Shown: positions 15,978 to 24,586 of the stretch, piece after piece
Position numbering within the stretch: position 1 is the stretch's first letter
Layout of the letters: the number at the start of each line of letters is the position of its first letter
Assembly (NCBI GenBank): GCA_017531485.1
Contig: JAFXKY010000035.1
Coordinates: 1-50,005 of the forward strand
DNA from: Eubacteriaceae bacterium
GTDB lineage: Bacteria; Bacillota; Clostridia; Eubacteriales; Anaerofustaceae
Direction of reading: 5' to 3'
DNA length: 50,005 nt
Translations under genes and position numbers: made by a program
The notes under the pieces: model-generated
Seen by the model: only the letters and a program-made list of their open reading frames with translations
What the model was told of the DNA's origin: nothing
Databases searched by the model: none

Positions 15978-17120
15978 ATGCAAAGATCAGAAAAAAGAAT
16001 CCCCCTTGCAACTCCGACAATGCACAGTGAAGAACTGGAATTTATAAAGGAAGCATTTGACCGTAACTGGATCGCTCCGCTCGGATTCAACGTAGACGGA
16101 TTTGAAAATGAAATGATAGCGTATCTCACAAAAGGAGAATATGAATACAGCGCCCTTGCCCTCGATTCAGGCACAAGCGCCCTGCATATGGCAGTAAAGC
16201 TTGCGGGAGTAAAGAGAGAGGACAGAGTATTCTGCTCAGATATGACCTTCGCCGCAAGTGTAAACCCTGCTGTTTATGAAGGTGCGGTTCCCGTATTTAT
16301 CGACTGCGAGAGAGATACATGGAATATGGACCCGAAGGCTCTCGAAAAGGCTTTTGAAAAATATCCCGACACAAAAGTAGTTATCCTCGTTCATCTTTAC
16401 GGCACTCCGTCAAAGATCGATGAAATCATGGAAATCTGCGAAAAATATAATGCGATCCTCATTGAAGACGCCGCAGAAAGCCTTACTGCCACATACAAAG
16501 GCAAACAGACCGGCACATTCGGAAAATATAACGCGATCTCTTTCAACGGAAATAAACTCATCACGACTTCAGGCGGCGGAATGCTCCTGACGGATGATGC
16601 TGACGCGAGAAAAAAAGCATTTTTCTGGGCAACACAGTCAAAAGAACCGTTTGTGTGGTATGAACACAAAGAAGTCGGATACAACTACCGCCTGAGTAAC
16701 GTGACTGCCGGTATCGGACGCGGCCAGCTCATTCACGTAACTGAACACCGCGACATCAAGGAAGCTATCTACAGACGTTATGAAGAAGGATTGAAAGATC
16801 AGCCCGTAACGATGAATCCGTACGATAAGGAAACATCCGTTCCGAACTTCTGGCTCTCATGCATGCTTATGGACGAAAGCGTAAAGATCACACCGATGGA
16901 AATGTATGAAAAGCTCAATGCCCTCAACATCGAAACACGCCCCATCTGGAAGCCTATGCATATGCAGCCGATCTTCGCTGAAAACGACTTCATTTATGTT
17001 GAAGAAACTCCCGTTGACGAAGATATCTTCGCCCGCGGACTCTGCCTTGCGTCAGATATCAAGATGACTGCGGAAGAACAGAACTTCGTCATCGAAGCTA
17101 TCAAGGAATATCTCAAGTAG
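15978..17120 (+). CDS. DegT/DnrJ/EryC1/StrS-family PLP aminotransferase
   Basis: A 380-residue sugar-aminotransferase-type enzyme. Motifs in order: LDSGTSALHMAV (PLP phosphate binding), IEDAAES (D164, pyridine N), SFNGNKLITTSGGGML with the Schiff-base lysine K193, and GYNYRLSNVTAGIGRGQL. The family aminates keto-sugars bound to nucleotides in surface-glycan or antibiotic pathways. The next gene, seven bases on, is an ATP-grasp ligase, and no sugar dehydratase or glycosyltransferase is near. The start follows GAAAGGA. Codon use is biased as in well-expressed genes. Confidence 0.93.
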   Translation: MQRSEKRIPLATPTMHSEELEFIKEAFDRNWIAPLGFNVDGFENEMIAYLTKGEYEYSALALDSGTSALHMAVKLAGVKREDRVFCSDMTFAASVNPAVYEGAVPVFIDCERDTWNMDPKALEKAFEKYPDTKVVILVHLYGTPSKIDEIMEICEKYNAILIEDAAESLTATYKGKQTGTFGKYNAISFNGNKLITTSGGGMLLTDDADARKKAFFWATQSKEPFVWYEHKEVGYNYRLSNVTAGIGRGQLIHVTEHRDIKEAIYRRYEEGLKDQPVTMNPYDKETSVPNFWLSCMLMDESVKITPMEMYEKLNALNIETRPIWKPMHMQPIFAENDFIYVEETPVDEDIFARGLCLASDIKMTAEEQNFVIEAIKEYLK

Positions 17121-17127
17121 GTAACAC

Positions 17128-18369
17128 ATGAAAAAAATAAAAGCCCTCATCGTTGCAGGCGGTCTTCCGCAGATCACCCTCATCGATGAACTCAAAAAAA
17201 GAAATATACACACCGTCCTCGTTGACGGAAGTGAAAAAGCCATCGCAAGAAAATATGCGGATACATTTTACTGCGCACAGATCTTTGATATAGAAGCGGT
17301 GAAAGATATTGCCGAAAAAGAACAAGTGGACTTTCTTATCACCGTATGTGCCGACCAGGTCCTCCTTGTTGTCGCTCAGGTGGCTGAAATGCTCGGTCTT
17401 CCGTGGTATATTGACTACGAAACGGCGAAGAACGTTTCCGACAAAGAGCTCATGAAGGAAGTTTTCGTGAAAAACGGAGTCCCCACATCAAGGCATATGG
17501 TCATGAGTGAGCTTGATACTGATAAGATCAAAGACCTTGAATATCCCCTCGTAGTGAAACCTGTTGATGCATACAGCTCAAAGGGCGTCAGAAAGGTCAC
17601 AAACGAAGATGAATTAAAAGAAGCATTCGTTGATGCCGCAAATATCAGCCGCAACAAGAACGTCATCGTCGAAGAATTCTGCGAAGGCGAAGAATACAGC
17701 GTTGACGTATTCGTATCAGGCGGAAAAGCTCACGTTTTATGCGTTTCAAACAGCGAAAAGGTGAAGGACGAAGGTAAATTCGTCATCTTCCGCGGAAAAT
17801 TCCCGGGAAATGTCGGGGCTGAAGTCATGGATATTATCCGCGACACGGCACAGAAGATCGCAGACGCTTTCGGACTCGTGAATTCCCCTATGCTTATTCA
17901 GCTCATTTCCGACGGAAAGAAGATCTCCGTTCTGGAATTCTGTGCGAGAACAGGCGGAGCGATGAAATTCCTGCTTATAAAGAGAGCATGCGGATTTGAC
18001 GTAATAAATGCAGTCATCGATCTGACTCTCGGAAACGAAGTCAAAGTTGAGCTGAAAGAGCCGGAAAATAAATATATTGTCAATAACTTCATTTACTGTA
18101 ACCGCGGAGAATTCTCCCACATCGAAGGTTTTGATGAACTTATGGCTGAAGGGATAATTACGGATTATCGTCTTCTCCGCGCACCGGGAACTCTTATGTT
18201 CGGAAATGTCAACTCAAGCAGCGACCGTATCGGAGGATTTACCGTTCAGGCGGACAGCGTTGAGGAATTCAATAGAAAGCTCAGAACAGCTGTAGAAAGA
18301 ATGAAGATCATCGACACAGACGGAAACGACATCATGCGTCACGATCTGTTTACGGATCTTTCGGAATAA
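17128..18369 (+). CDS. ATP-grasp ligase
   Basis: A 413-residue ATP-grasp protein. The pre-ATP-grasp domain starts KALIVAGGLPQITLIDELKKR. The ATP-binding part has YPLVVKPVDAYSSKGVRKV and VIVEEFCEGEEYSVDVFV, and the metal site is near ISVLEFCARTGG. The family ligates a carboxylate (via acyl phosphate) to an amine. Together with the preceding aminotransferase, the simplest reading is that one enzyme makes an amine and this one acylates it, perhaps with an amino acid. The product is not predictable. The terminator at 18381 ends the operon. Confidence 0.9.
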   Translation: MKKIKALIVAGGLPQITLIDELKKRNIHTVLVDGSEKAIARKYADTFYCAQIFDIEAVKDIAEKEQVDFLITVCADQVLLVVAQVAEMLGLPWYIDYETAKNVSDKELMKEVFVKNGVPTSRHMVMSELDTDKIKDLEYPLVVKPVDAYSSKGVRKVTNEDELKEAFVDAANISRNKNVIVEEFCEGEEYSVDVFVSGGKAHVLCVSNSEKVKDEGKFVIFRGKFPGNVGAEVMDIIRDTAQKIADAFGLVNSPMLIQLISDGKKISVLEFCARTGGAMKFLLIKRACGFDVINAVIDLTLGNEVKVELKEPENKYIVNNFIYCNRGEFSHIEGFDELMAEGIITDYRLLRAPGTLMFGNVNSSSDRIGGFTVQADSVEEFNRKLRTAVERMKIIDTDGNDIMRHDLFTDLSE

Positions 18370-18380
18370 ACATAAAAATC

Positions 18381-18406
18381 AAAGTGGTACCCGTAAGTAC
18401 CACTTT
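18381..18406. terminator. Bidirectional terminator
   Basis: AAAGTGGTAC (18381-18390), CCGTAA, GTACCACTTT (18397-18406), followed by T5ATTT. It lies between the convergent ATP-grasp and lysR genes. Confidence 0.9.
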
Positions 18407-18407
18407 T

Positions 18408-19310
18408 TTATTTGCCCGTAAGGAGTTCAATTGCGTATTTCGTATATTTGGAGATATGCTGTCCCTTTTTTGTTACCACGACCGGCTGTCTTGTTGTCGT
18501 GACGTTTTTGAGTTCGAAAAAGGTAATGCCTGCATGAAAACGTTCGTCTTCTGCGAATTTTAAAGGAAGGATCGTTGCGCCGACGCCTGCGCTGACCATT
18601 GACCATGCGGTGGTGATGCTGACGACTTCGGTTATGTCGTCAGGAGATATCCCTTCGGATGTGCAGAGGCTGTCAAAGAGCTGGCGGAGCTGTTGTTTTT
18701 TTGTCAGAACCACAAACGGCAGATCTTTGCAATCGGAGAGTGAGACTTTCGACGGTCCGTTTTTTGACGGTTCTGATTTTACGAGATGCACCAGCTCGTC
18801 GCTGACGGCAAGGATGATGCGCTCCTCTTCCATTGGATAGACATCAAGCTGACTTCTGTCGACGGGAAGGTTTGTTACGGCAAAATCAAATTCTCCCGCA
18901 ACGGCAGCATCATGCAGAGGTGCACTTGATAATTCACGGATAATTATCTGAAGCCCGTCGAACTTTTCTTTAAGAACTTTTACTATTCCCGGAAGCTGGT
19001 AAAAACTTCTGAAGGGAGTGATCCCGATTATTATCCTGCCTTTTTCGCCGCTTCCGTATTCCTCCATCTTTCTTTTGAGCTGATCTTCCCTGAAAAGGAT
19101 CTCCCTTGCTTCTTTTACGAAACATTCTCCTGCCGCAGTGAGTGAAACGGGGGAGGTGCTTCTGTCAAAGAGCTTTACTCCCAGCTCCTGCTCAAGCTGT
19201 AGGATCTGCTTGGAGAGAGCCGGTTGTGATATGTTTAATTTATCCGCGACCTGCGAGAAGTTGAGTTCTCCCGCAAGCATGAGGGCATATTGGAGTTGTC
19301 TTGAATTCAT
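18408..19310 (-). CDS. LysR-family transcriptional regulator
   Basis: A 300-residue LysR protein. The N-terminal winged helix (about 1-60; LNFSQVADKLNISQPALSKQILQLEQELG) is followed by a linker helix and the co-inducer-binding domain (about 90-295, opening GRIIIGITPFRSFYQLPGIV). It is transcribed divergently from the TRAP-type permease, the usual layout of a LysR activator and its target, so the ligand is probably the transported organic acid. GATTACC directly upstream of its start and GGTAATC at 19424 form widely spaced inverted copies. Confidence 0.92.
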   Translation of the reverse strand: MNSRQLQYALMLAGELNFSQVADKLNISQPALSKQILQLEQELGVKLFDRSTSPVSLTAAGECFVKEAREILFREDQLKRKMEEYGSGEKGRIIIGITPFRSFYQLPGIVKVLKEKFDGLQIIIRELSSAPLHDAAVAGEFDFAVTNLPVDRSQLDVYPMEEERIILAVSDELVHLVKSEPSKNGPSKVSLSDCKDLPFVVLTKKQQLRQLFDSLCTSEGISPDDITEVVSITTAWSMVSAGVGATILPLKFAEDERFHAGITFFELKNVTTTRQPVVVTKKGQHISKYTKYAIELLTGK

Positions 19311-19313
19311 AAC

Positions 19314-19430
19314 GATTACCTGTTTGTTTAATATTTTTAATCATACAATGCAGAGGAGAAATTTTCAAGCAGAATGAAAAATATGTTGACAAATTTCGAA
19401 TATAGCGTATAATATAACCTGTAGGTAATC
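19314..19430. promoter_or_regulatory. Inverted GATTACC / GGTAATC copies in the lysR-permease gap
   Basis: GATTACC at 19314-19320 and GGTAATC at 19424-19430 flank the divergent promoter region. They are a weak candidate for LysR half-sites, too far apart for a single site. Confidence 0.25.
19386..19413 (+). promoter_or_regulatory. Promoter of the TRAP-type permease
   Basis: TTGACA (19386-19391), 16 bases, TATAAT (19408-19413). Confidence 0.8.
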
Positions 19431-19469
19431 AATATGATAACTAAAAAGATATGAAAGGAAATACTCAAA

Positions 19470-20828
19470 ATGCCTTCAGCACTTATTTATCTCGCAATAA
19501 TGCTTGCCATTATAAGCGTATGGTTCATTCTTCTTAAAAGACCTGTTTATGAAGCTGTCCTTATCAGCTTTGTTTTTCTTCTTACATTAACCGGACATTG
19601 GGGGGATGTCGGCAAATATATTTCAGGCGCCCTTTCAACATCTCTTCTCTATTCAATGACTGCGTTTGTTGCAATGTCAATAATCCTTACCAAGACGAAG
19701 ATCATTGACGGGGCCGTTGCCATCATTCTTTCTATTTTTGGAAAAATCTCCGGTGGTGCAGGATATGCATCCGTGATCGCAAGCTCATTCATGGGCGCGC
19801 TTTCAGGAAGCGGTCCGGGAAACGTAATGGCAACCGGATCGATTACTATCCCTGCCATGAAGAAATCAGGATTCCCTGCTGAACTTGCGGCAAACGTTGA
19901 AAGTAACGCATCTTATCTCGGAAACATGATTCCACCGTCTTCAAATATTGTCGCAGCGCTCGGCGCATATACAGCACTTTATCCCGAATCAAATATGACA
20001 ACGGGACAGTTCTGGGTGCTTTTATGGGGGATTTCATTCTGGTTTATCCTTCAGAAAATACTTATCGTATGGGGCTTCTGTAAGTATTATAAAGTCAAAC
20101 CTATGGCGAAGGAAGATATTCCCGATCTTAAAGTCGTTATTAAGACAGGATGGCAGGGACTTCTCCTTCCAATAATAATCATCTTCCCGTTCATCATGGA
20201 CTATCTTTTCAAGGCAACATTCTTTACGGAACGCCTTGGCGCGGAAGGTGCGAAATATTTCTCAAGCAGCCTTCTTCTGTTCGTAGCCGGCATTGCATCG
20301 CTTTATGCGGTTATGGTATCACCGGATAAAAAGATCGTTACCCCTCACGGCATAGCAAAAATGTTTGCGGGAAGCATCAAGTCCATTTCTCCTGCAATCG
20401 GAGTATGTGTGTTCGGATATATGATCGGTGGACTTTTCACAGATCTCAATGTTGCTGCAGATATGGAAATGTTCATTCTTTCCATGAACTTCGGTAAGTT
20501 AGGTATGGTAGTATTTATCTGCCTGCTCACATGTTTCCTCGGAATGGTAATTCCCGGTTCGTCACTCGTCGTTATCTTCGGGCCGGTGTTCATTTCTTCG
20601 ATGGCAACAGTAGGAGTAAATCCGCTTCTTGCGGCAGGAATGCTTCCGTGTATCTGCGGAGTTATGTGCGGAATCACGCCGCCTCTTGCGTTGGGATTAT
20701 ACGCAGGTATGTCGATCGCTGAAAGTGATTTCGGAAAGACTGTCAAAAACGACCTCTGGTGGGTAGCTTTCCACTTTATCCTCGAAGTGGTCGTCCTTAT
20801 GGGTGTTCTCCCGATTTTAGGATTATAG
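19470..20828 (+). CDS. TRAP-type transporter large permease subunit
   Basis: A 452-residue membrane protein with about 12 hydrophobic helices. The segment GALSGSGPGNVMATGSITIPAMKKSGFP, followed by NMIPPSSN, matches the conserved loop of DctM-type large subunits, closest to the TAXI-linked kind. A second such loop (GMVIPGSSLVVIFGPVF...CGITPPLALGLYAG) occurs in the second half. TRAP systems import organic acids with a Na+ gradient and need a periplasmic or lipid-anchored binding protein, which is absent here. It is divergent from lysR and followed after nine bases by a small membrane protein. Confidence 0.85.
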   Translation: MPSALIYLAIMLAIISVWFILLKRPVYEAVLISFVFLLTLTGHWGDVGKYISGALSTSLLYSMTAFVAMSIILTKTKIIDGAVAIILSIFGKISGGAGYASVIASSFMGALSGSGPGNVMATGSITIPAMKKSGFPAELAANVESNASYLGNMIPPSSNIVAALGAYTALYPESNMTTGQFWVLLWGISFWFILQKILIVWGFCKYYKVKPMAKEDIPDLKVVIKTGWQGLLLPIIIIFPFIMDYLFKATFFTERLGAEGAKYFSSSLLLFVAGIASLYAVMVSPDKKIVTPHGIAKMFAGSIKSISPAIGVCVFGYMIGGLFTDLNVAADMEMFILSMNFGKLGMVVFICLLTCFLGMVIPGSSLVVIFGPVFISSMATVGVNPLLAAGMLPCICGVMCGITPPLALGLYAGMSIAESDFGKTVKNDLWWVAFHFILEVVVLMGVLPILGL

Positions 20829-20837
20829 GAGGCTGAA

Positions 20838-21119
20838 ATGAAAGAATACATAAAAAAAATTGCAGAAATTCTCAGAATGGTTTTCGGATATGGAATAATG
20901 ATCACGCTGTTCGTTGGAGGATTTACATTCTTCGGTTATCTCGTCGCTCTCATCATCGGTGGCGAAACAGCTGCGGCGATCTGCACATTTATATATAAAG
21001 GCGTTGTGCCCGTTATGATAAAAGTGACCACAAGCATGGTTCTTCTCGGCCTTGTGGTGATGTACCTTTCCGGTGAACAGGCCCTTACTACATCTAAAGA
21101 AAAGAAAAAAGACAAATAA
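20838..21119 (+). CDS. Small membrane protein, possible TRAP small subunit
   Basis: A 93-residue protein with two hydrophobic helices (about 18-40 and 48-77) and a lysine-rich tail. GGAGG ribosome site. It is shorter than a normal DctQ subunit (about 160 residues, four helices), but its position directly after the permease suggests it replaces it. I do not recognise a family. Confidence 0.7.
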   Translation: MKEYIKKIAEILRMVFGYGIMITLFVGGFTFFGYLVALIIGGETAAAICTFIYKGVVPVMIKVTTSMVLLGLVVMYLSGEQALTTSKEKKKDK

Positions 21120-21124
21120 TAAAG

Positions 21125-21149
21125 AGGCAAAGCATTTTACGCTTTGCCT
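21125..21149. terminator. Bidirectional terminator
   Basis: AGGCAAAGC (21125-21133) and GCTTTGCCT (21141-21149), then TTTGTTTT. Confidence 0.85.
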
Positions 21150-21163
21150 TTTGTTTTGCCCGG

Positions 21164-21481
21164 TTATTTGTTTATGAATTTCACGGCTGTTCCGTACGCG
21201 ATGACTTCTGCCGCGCCCTGCATGATCGCTGAAGATGCATAACGGATGTTGACTACGGCATCTGCACCGAGTTCTTCGGCTTCCTGAACCATGCGTTTTG
21301 TGGCGATAGCTCTCGCTTCGTTCATCATTTCGTTGTAAGAAGTAAGCTCGCCTCCGACAAGGGTCTTGAAACTCTGTGAAATATCTTTGCCGATATGTTT
21401 TGACTGGATAGTGCTTCCTTTTACAAGTCCGAGCATTTCAAGCTCTTTGCCTGAAATGTAATCAGTATTTACTAAAATCAT
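21164..21481 (-). CDS. YbjQ/UPF0145 family protein
   Basis: A 105-residue protein of the YbjQ family: N-terminal ILVNTDYISGKE, then MMNEARAIATKRMVQEAEELGADAVVNIRY and a C-terminal GTAVKF. It is a small pentameric fold sometimes called heavy-metal binding, but its role is unknown. Start at the ATG eight bases after AAAGG; an upstream GTG is in frame but badly spaced. It overlaps the preceding gene by 20 bases. Confidence 0.88.
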   Translation of the reverse strand: MILVNTDYISGKELEMLGLVKGSTIQSKHIGKDISQSFKTLVGGELTSYNEMMNEARAIATKRMVQEAEELGADAVVNIRYASSAIMQGAAEVIAYGTAVKFINK

Positions 21482-21689
21482 CGTCTTCACCTTTCTTTAT
21501 TTCGTTTATTCTTTCTACGCAGACTCTGAGCATGATGTACGAAAGTATTAACGGCAATATTCCGAACATGAGCTTCCATATGCCTTCAAGTATGGTAACT
21601 AAAATGGCAAAGTAAACAGCGTAGTAAATCATGATGAGCGCAGAGATCAGTATTGTGATCATAATATTCTTTTTCTTTTCAGGATTCAT
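21462..21689 (-). CDS. Small two-helix membrane protein
   Basis: A 75-residue protein, basic at the N-terminus (MNPEKKKN), with two hydrophobic helices and the acidic tail GEDDDFSKY. Start chosen at the ATG after CGGAGAGC. It overlaps ybjQ and is 48 bases downstream of the sensor kinase, so it is probably expressed with them. Function unknown. Confidence 0.65.
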   Translation of the reverse strand: MNPEKKKNIMITILISALIMIYYAVYFAILVTILEGIWKLMFGILPLILSYIMLRVCVERINEIKKGEDDDFSKY

Positions 21690-21737
21690 CTTGCTCTCCG
21701 TAAAATAATAGATTGATTTGATAATCATTCTGTCATA

Positions 21738-23384
21738 TCAGAATGTGATCGTGATCGTCGTTCCTTCTCCCGGCGTGCTCTCAAGGCGTATGGTGCCTTT
21801 ATGGTACATTACCGCATGCTTTACAATGGAAAGGCCAAGTCCTGTTCCTCCGGTTTCCTTTGAGTGGCTTTTGTCGACGCGGTAAAACCTTTCGAAGATC
21901 CTCGGCTGATGTGATGCAGGGATCCCGATTCCCGTATCGCAGACGGAGAGGACAGTATTTTCGGGAGTTGAAGATATTGATATTACGACCTCGCCGTTTT
22001 CCTTATTGTAACGTATGGCATTGTCACAAAGATTGTAAATTATTTCATACAGATATCTTCTGACGCCACTTATGCATGCAGACTGCCCCTTGACTATAAG
22101 TTTTACGCCTTTTTTGTCTGCGGACGGCTGAAGAATGTCCACGACTTCATTTGCGACTTCGTAAAGATCCACTTTCTCAGCGGCGATCTGAGAGTTTTCG
22201 TCGAGCTGGGAAAGACGTATGATGTCATTGATAAGATCAACAAGTCTTGTTGCTTCATTTTTGATGTTTGATATGAACATATCTTCGTCCTCAGCTCGAA
22301 CAAGCCCACTTTGAAGAAGTTCTGCGCTTCCGATAATGGACTGCATAGGAGTCTTCAGTTCGTGGGACACATTTGCGGTGAATTCCCTTCTGTTTCTTTC
22401 GGCATTGGCCATTTCCGTGACATCAAAACATAAGATAAGGCATCCGCTGATTCCGCCGCTGTATGCTATGCTGTTGATGAGAAACTGGAATTCTCTTCCG
22501 TCCCTGTTTTCGCGGAACTCGCTGTGTTTGCCATTTAATGCATCCTCCACCGCCTTTGTCATCGCAAGGCTTCTGTCTACGACTGAAAAATCATACCCAA
22601 CAACCGACCTGTCTGCATCATATATCTTTCTCGCAGCAGGATTCATTCTCTTTACTCTCTTGTCCTTCCCGAGAATAATGAGACCTTCGCTCATTGAATA
22701 AGTAATCTGGTCAAGTTCATCGGCTTTTTCCTTTAACAGATTCATCTGTTCTTCGATGCGGATGTGCTGCTGATTCATTTTCCTGAGGATAGGGGAGAGT
22801 TCGTCATAGATCATATTCTCCGCAGGTTTCTCGAGATCAAGTTCGTTCAGCGGCTTTACTATAGACCTCGCCATCGTACTCGCAAGGATCGCTGAAATGA
22901 GTATCCCGCAAAGTGCTATGTGCATTATAGGGCGCAGAACACTTTTTAACAGAACGAATATGCTTGCCATACTCGCGGAGATTCGGAGAATGCTTCCGTC
23001 ACTTAATTTTTCTGCGCAGTATATCATTCGTTGTTTCAGTGTGTCGGAATAACGGATGCTGCTTCCTTTTCCGAGTGAGATCGCCTGAGATATCTCCTCG
23101 CGGTCCGAATGGTCCGGCATGGTGGATTCATCAGCTATAGAATCGAAAATGATAATTCCTTCAGGAGATAACAGAGTGATACGATTTTTAGTATCGTATA
23201 GCTCCTGAAGATAATCCGTTCCGCTGAGCGCGATGCCTTTTTTTACTATATCGAGCTCACTTCTGAGCTGATTGGTTATGATCTGTGAAAAATGATCGTA
23301 AAGAACTCCGGTCACTATGACGATGGATAAAATAAGAACTGCCGATACTACAAGGAGTGTTGATCGAAAGATCTTTTTCGTCAT
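21738..23384 (-). CDS. Sensor histidine kinase, PhoR type
   Basis: A 548-residue kinase. Membrane helices at about 8-28 and 153-172 enclose an extracytoplasmic sensor. A PAS domain (about 225-325, LIILGKDKRVKRMNPAA) and the HisKA box FTANVSHELKTP with H341 follow. The ATPase part has N455, DTGIGIP (483-489) and GGTGLGLSIV. The PAS plus HisKA order is that of PhoR/WalK-like kinases. No phosphate-uptake or phoU gene is near, so the signal is not given by context. It overlaps the response regulator by four bases (ATGA), i.e. translationally coupled. Confidence 0.93.
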   Translation of the reverse strand: MTKKIFRSTLLVVSAVLILSIVIVTGVLYDHFSQIITNQLRSELDIVKKGIALSGTDYLQELYDTKNRITLLSPEGIIIFDSIADESTMPDHSDREEISQAISLGKGSSIRYSDTLKQRMIYCAEKLSDGSILRISASMASIFVLLKSVLRPIMHIALCGILISAILASTMARSIVKPLNELDLEKPAENMIYDELSPILRKMNQQHIRIEEQMNLLKEKADELDQITYSMSEGLIILGKDKRVKRMNPAARKIYDADRSVVGYDFSVVDRSLAMTKAVEDALNGKHSEFRENRDGREFQFLINSIAYSGGISGCLILCFDVTEMANAERNRREFTANVSHELKTPMQSIIGSAELLQSGLVRAEDEDMFISNIKNEATRLVDLINDIIRLSQLDENSQIAAEKVDLYEVANEVVDILQPSADKKGVKLIVKGQSACISGVRRYLYEIIYNLCDNAIRYNKENGEVVISISSTPENTVLSVCDTGIGIPASHQPRIFERFYRVDKSHSKETGGTGLGLSIVKHAVMYHKGTIRLESTPGEGTTITITF

Positions 23385-24070
23385 TTATCTTCACCCTCCA
23401 GGCGATACCCGACTCCGATGATCGTTTCGATTCGTTTTGCTGAATCTCCGAGCTTTTTGCGCAGAGTCCTGATGTGCATATCTACCGTTCTTGATTCGCC
23501 GAGATAATTAACTCCCCATACTTCCGAAAGGAGCCTGTCGCGGGAAAAGACTTCTCCGGGATTTTTCATAAACAGCTTCAGAATATCGTATTCCTTTAAT
23601 GTGAGAGTGATCTTCTCGCTGTTGATTGCGACCCAATGTTCCGTGTCGTTTATGGTGATCTCTCCGACAGAAATAATATCTTCCGGTTTTATATTGCCGC
23701 ATCGTCTGAGGACCGCTTTTATTCTTGAAACCATTTCCATGACTCCGAAGGGCTTTACGAGATAATCATCAGCCCCTTTGTCAAGGCTTTGTATCTTATC
23801 CATTTCCGTGCCTTTTGCTGTCGCCATTATTACCGGAATATGTTTCGTTTTGTGGTCGCTTCGCAATTTTTCGAGGATCTCAACCCCGTCCATTCCCGGA
23901 AGCATGATATCAAGAACGATAAGTTCAGGGATTTCAGTTTTTAATGCCCGGAAAAGTTCGTCGGCGTCAGAGAGTCCTTTTGCTTCAAATCCCATTGCTT
24001 TGAGAGCATAAACCTCGATCTCCCTTATTGTACTGTCATCGTCAACGCAGAATATCATAGTTTTCTCCAT
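23381..24070 (-). CDS. Response regulator, OmpR/PhoB type
   Basis: A 229-residue two-domain protein. The receiver domain (about 4-118) has D10-D12, the phosphoacceptor D54 in LIVLDIMLPGMDG, and K106 in LVKPF. The winged-helix DNA-binding domain (about 130-226) ends RTLRKKLGDSAKRIETIIGVGYRL. It is the partner of the kinase encoded just downstream. The gene upstream is a small coiled-coil protein, seven bases away. Confidence 0.94.
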   Translation of the reverse strand: MEKTMIFCVDDDSTIREIEVYALKAMGFEAKGLSDADELFRALKTEIPELIVLDIMLPGMDGVEILEKLRSDHKTKHIPVIMATAKGTEMDKIQSLDKGADDYLVKPFGVMEMVSRIKAVLRRCGNIKPEDIISVGEITINDTEHWVAINSEKITLTLKEYDILKLFMKNPGEVFSRDRLLSEVWGVNYLGESRTVDMHIRTLRKKLGDSAKRIETIIGVGYRLEGEDK

Positions 24071-24077
24071 GTGTAAA

Positions 24078-24296
24078 TTACTTGTATTTTTGTGCCATCT
24101 TTTTCAGATAGCTGTTTTTAAGTTCGTTTTCCTGTCGGAGTTTTTCGTTTTCGTTCATAAGGTACTGTAAATATTCCCTGCAGAGCTTTACTCCACCCCT
24201 GACTTCCACATCCTCGTGTTTTTCCATATCCTCAAGCCACTGCATAAGGGAACGGGAGCGGATATCATTGAATGTATTGTCTTTATTTTTAAACAT
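24078..24296 (-). CDS. Small coiled-coil protein at the head of the two-component operon
   Basis: A 72-residue soluble protein. Residues 45-72 (YLMNENEKLRQENELKNSYL) have heptad spacing typical of a coiled coil. AAGGAG ribosome site. Because it precedes the response regulator by seven bases it may modulate the two-component pair; no family is recognised. Confidence 0.65.
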   Translation of the reverse strand: MFKNKDNTFNDIRSRSLMQWLEDMEKHEDVEVRGGVKLCREYLQYLMNENEKLRQENELKNSYLKKMAQKYK

Positions 24297-24325
24297 TTTG
24301 TTTTCTCCTTAGATAGGTTAGGATA

Positions 24326-24354
24326 AGTATAACACAATTTTTATTTGATTTACA
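24326..24354 (-). promoter_or_regulatory. Promoter of the two-component operon
   Basis: Minus strand TGTAAA (24349-24354), 17 bases, extended TGTG then TATACT (24326-24331). Confidence 0.65.
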
Positions 24355-24373
24355 GAAAAAGTCTTTCAATATG

Positions 24374-24583
24374 TCATTCTTTGACATACTGAAGGATATC
24401 GCCGACCTCGCAGTCCAGCGCCTCGCAAATTGCGGCAAGGGTGGAAAAACGCATTGCGGTTACTTTGTTATTTTTTATCTTTGACATATTGACGTTTGAG
24501 ATCCCGACTTTTTCGGAGAGCTCGTTGAGCGACATCTTTCTTTCAACCATCATTCTGTCGAGATGAAGTATTATTTTTCCCAT
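24374..24583 (-). CDS. Short XRE-family regulator (YozG-like)
   Basis: A 69-residue protein that is almost only a helix-turn-helix: MSLNELSEKVGISNVNMSKIKNNK then a dimer-forming second half. YozG-type regulators are regularly encoded with a DUF2975 membrane protein, as here (three bases after its stop), and probably regulate that gene pair. Confidence 0.88.
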   Translation of the reverse strand: MGKIILHLDRMMVERKMSLNELSEKVGISNVNMSKIKNNKVTAMRFSTLAAICEALDCEVGDILQYVKE

Positions 24584-24586
24584 ATA

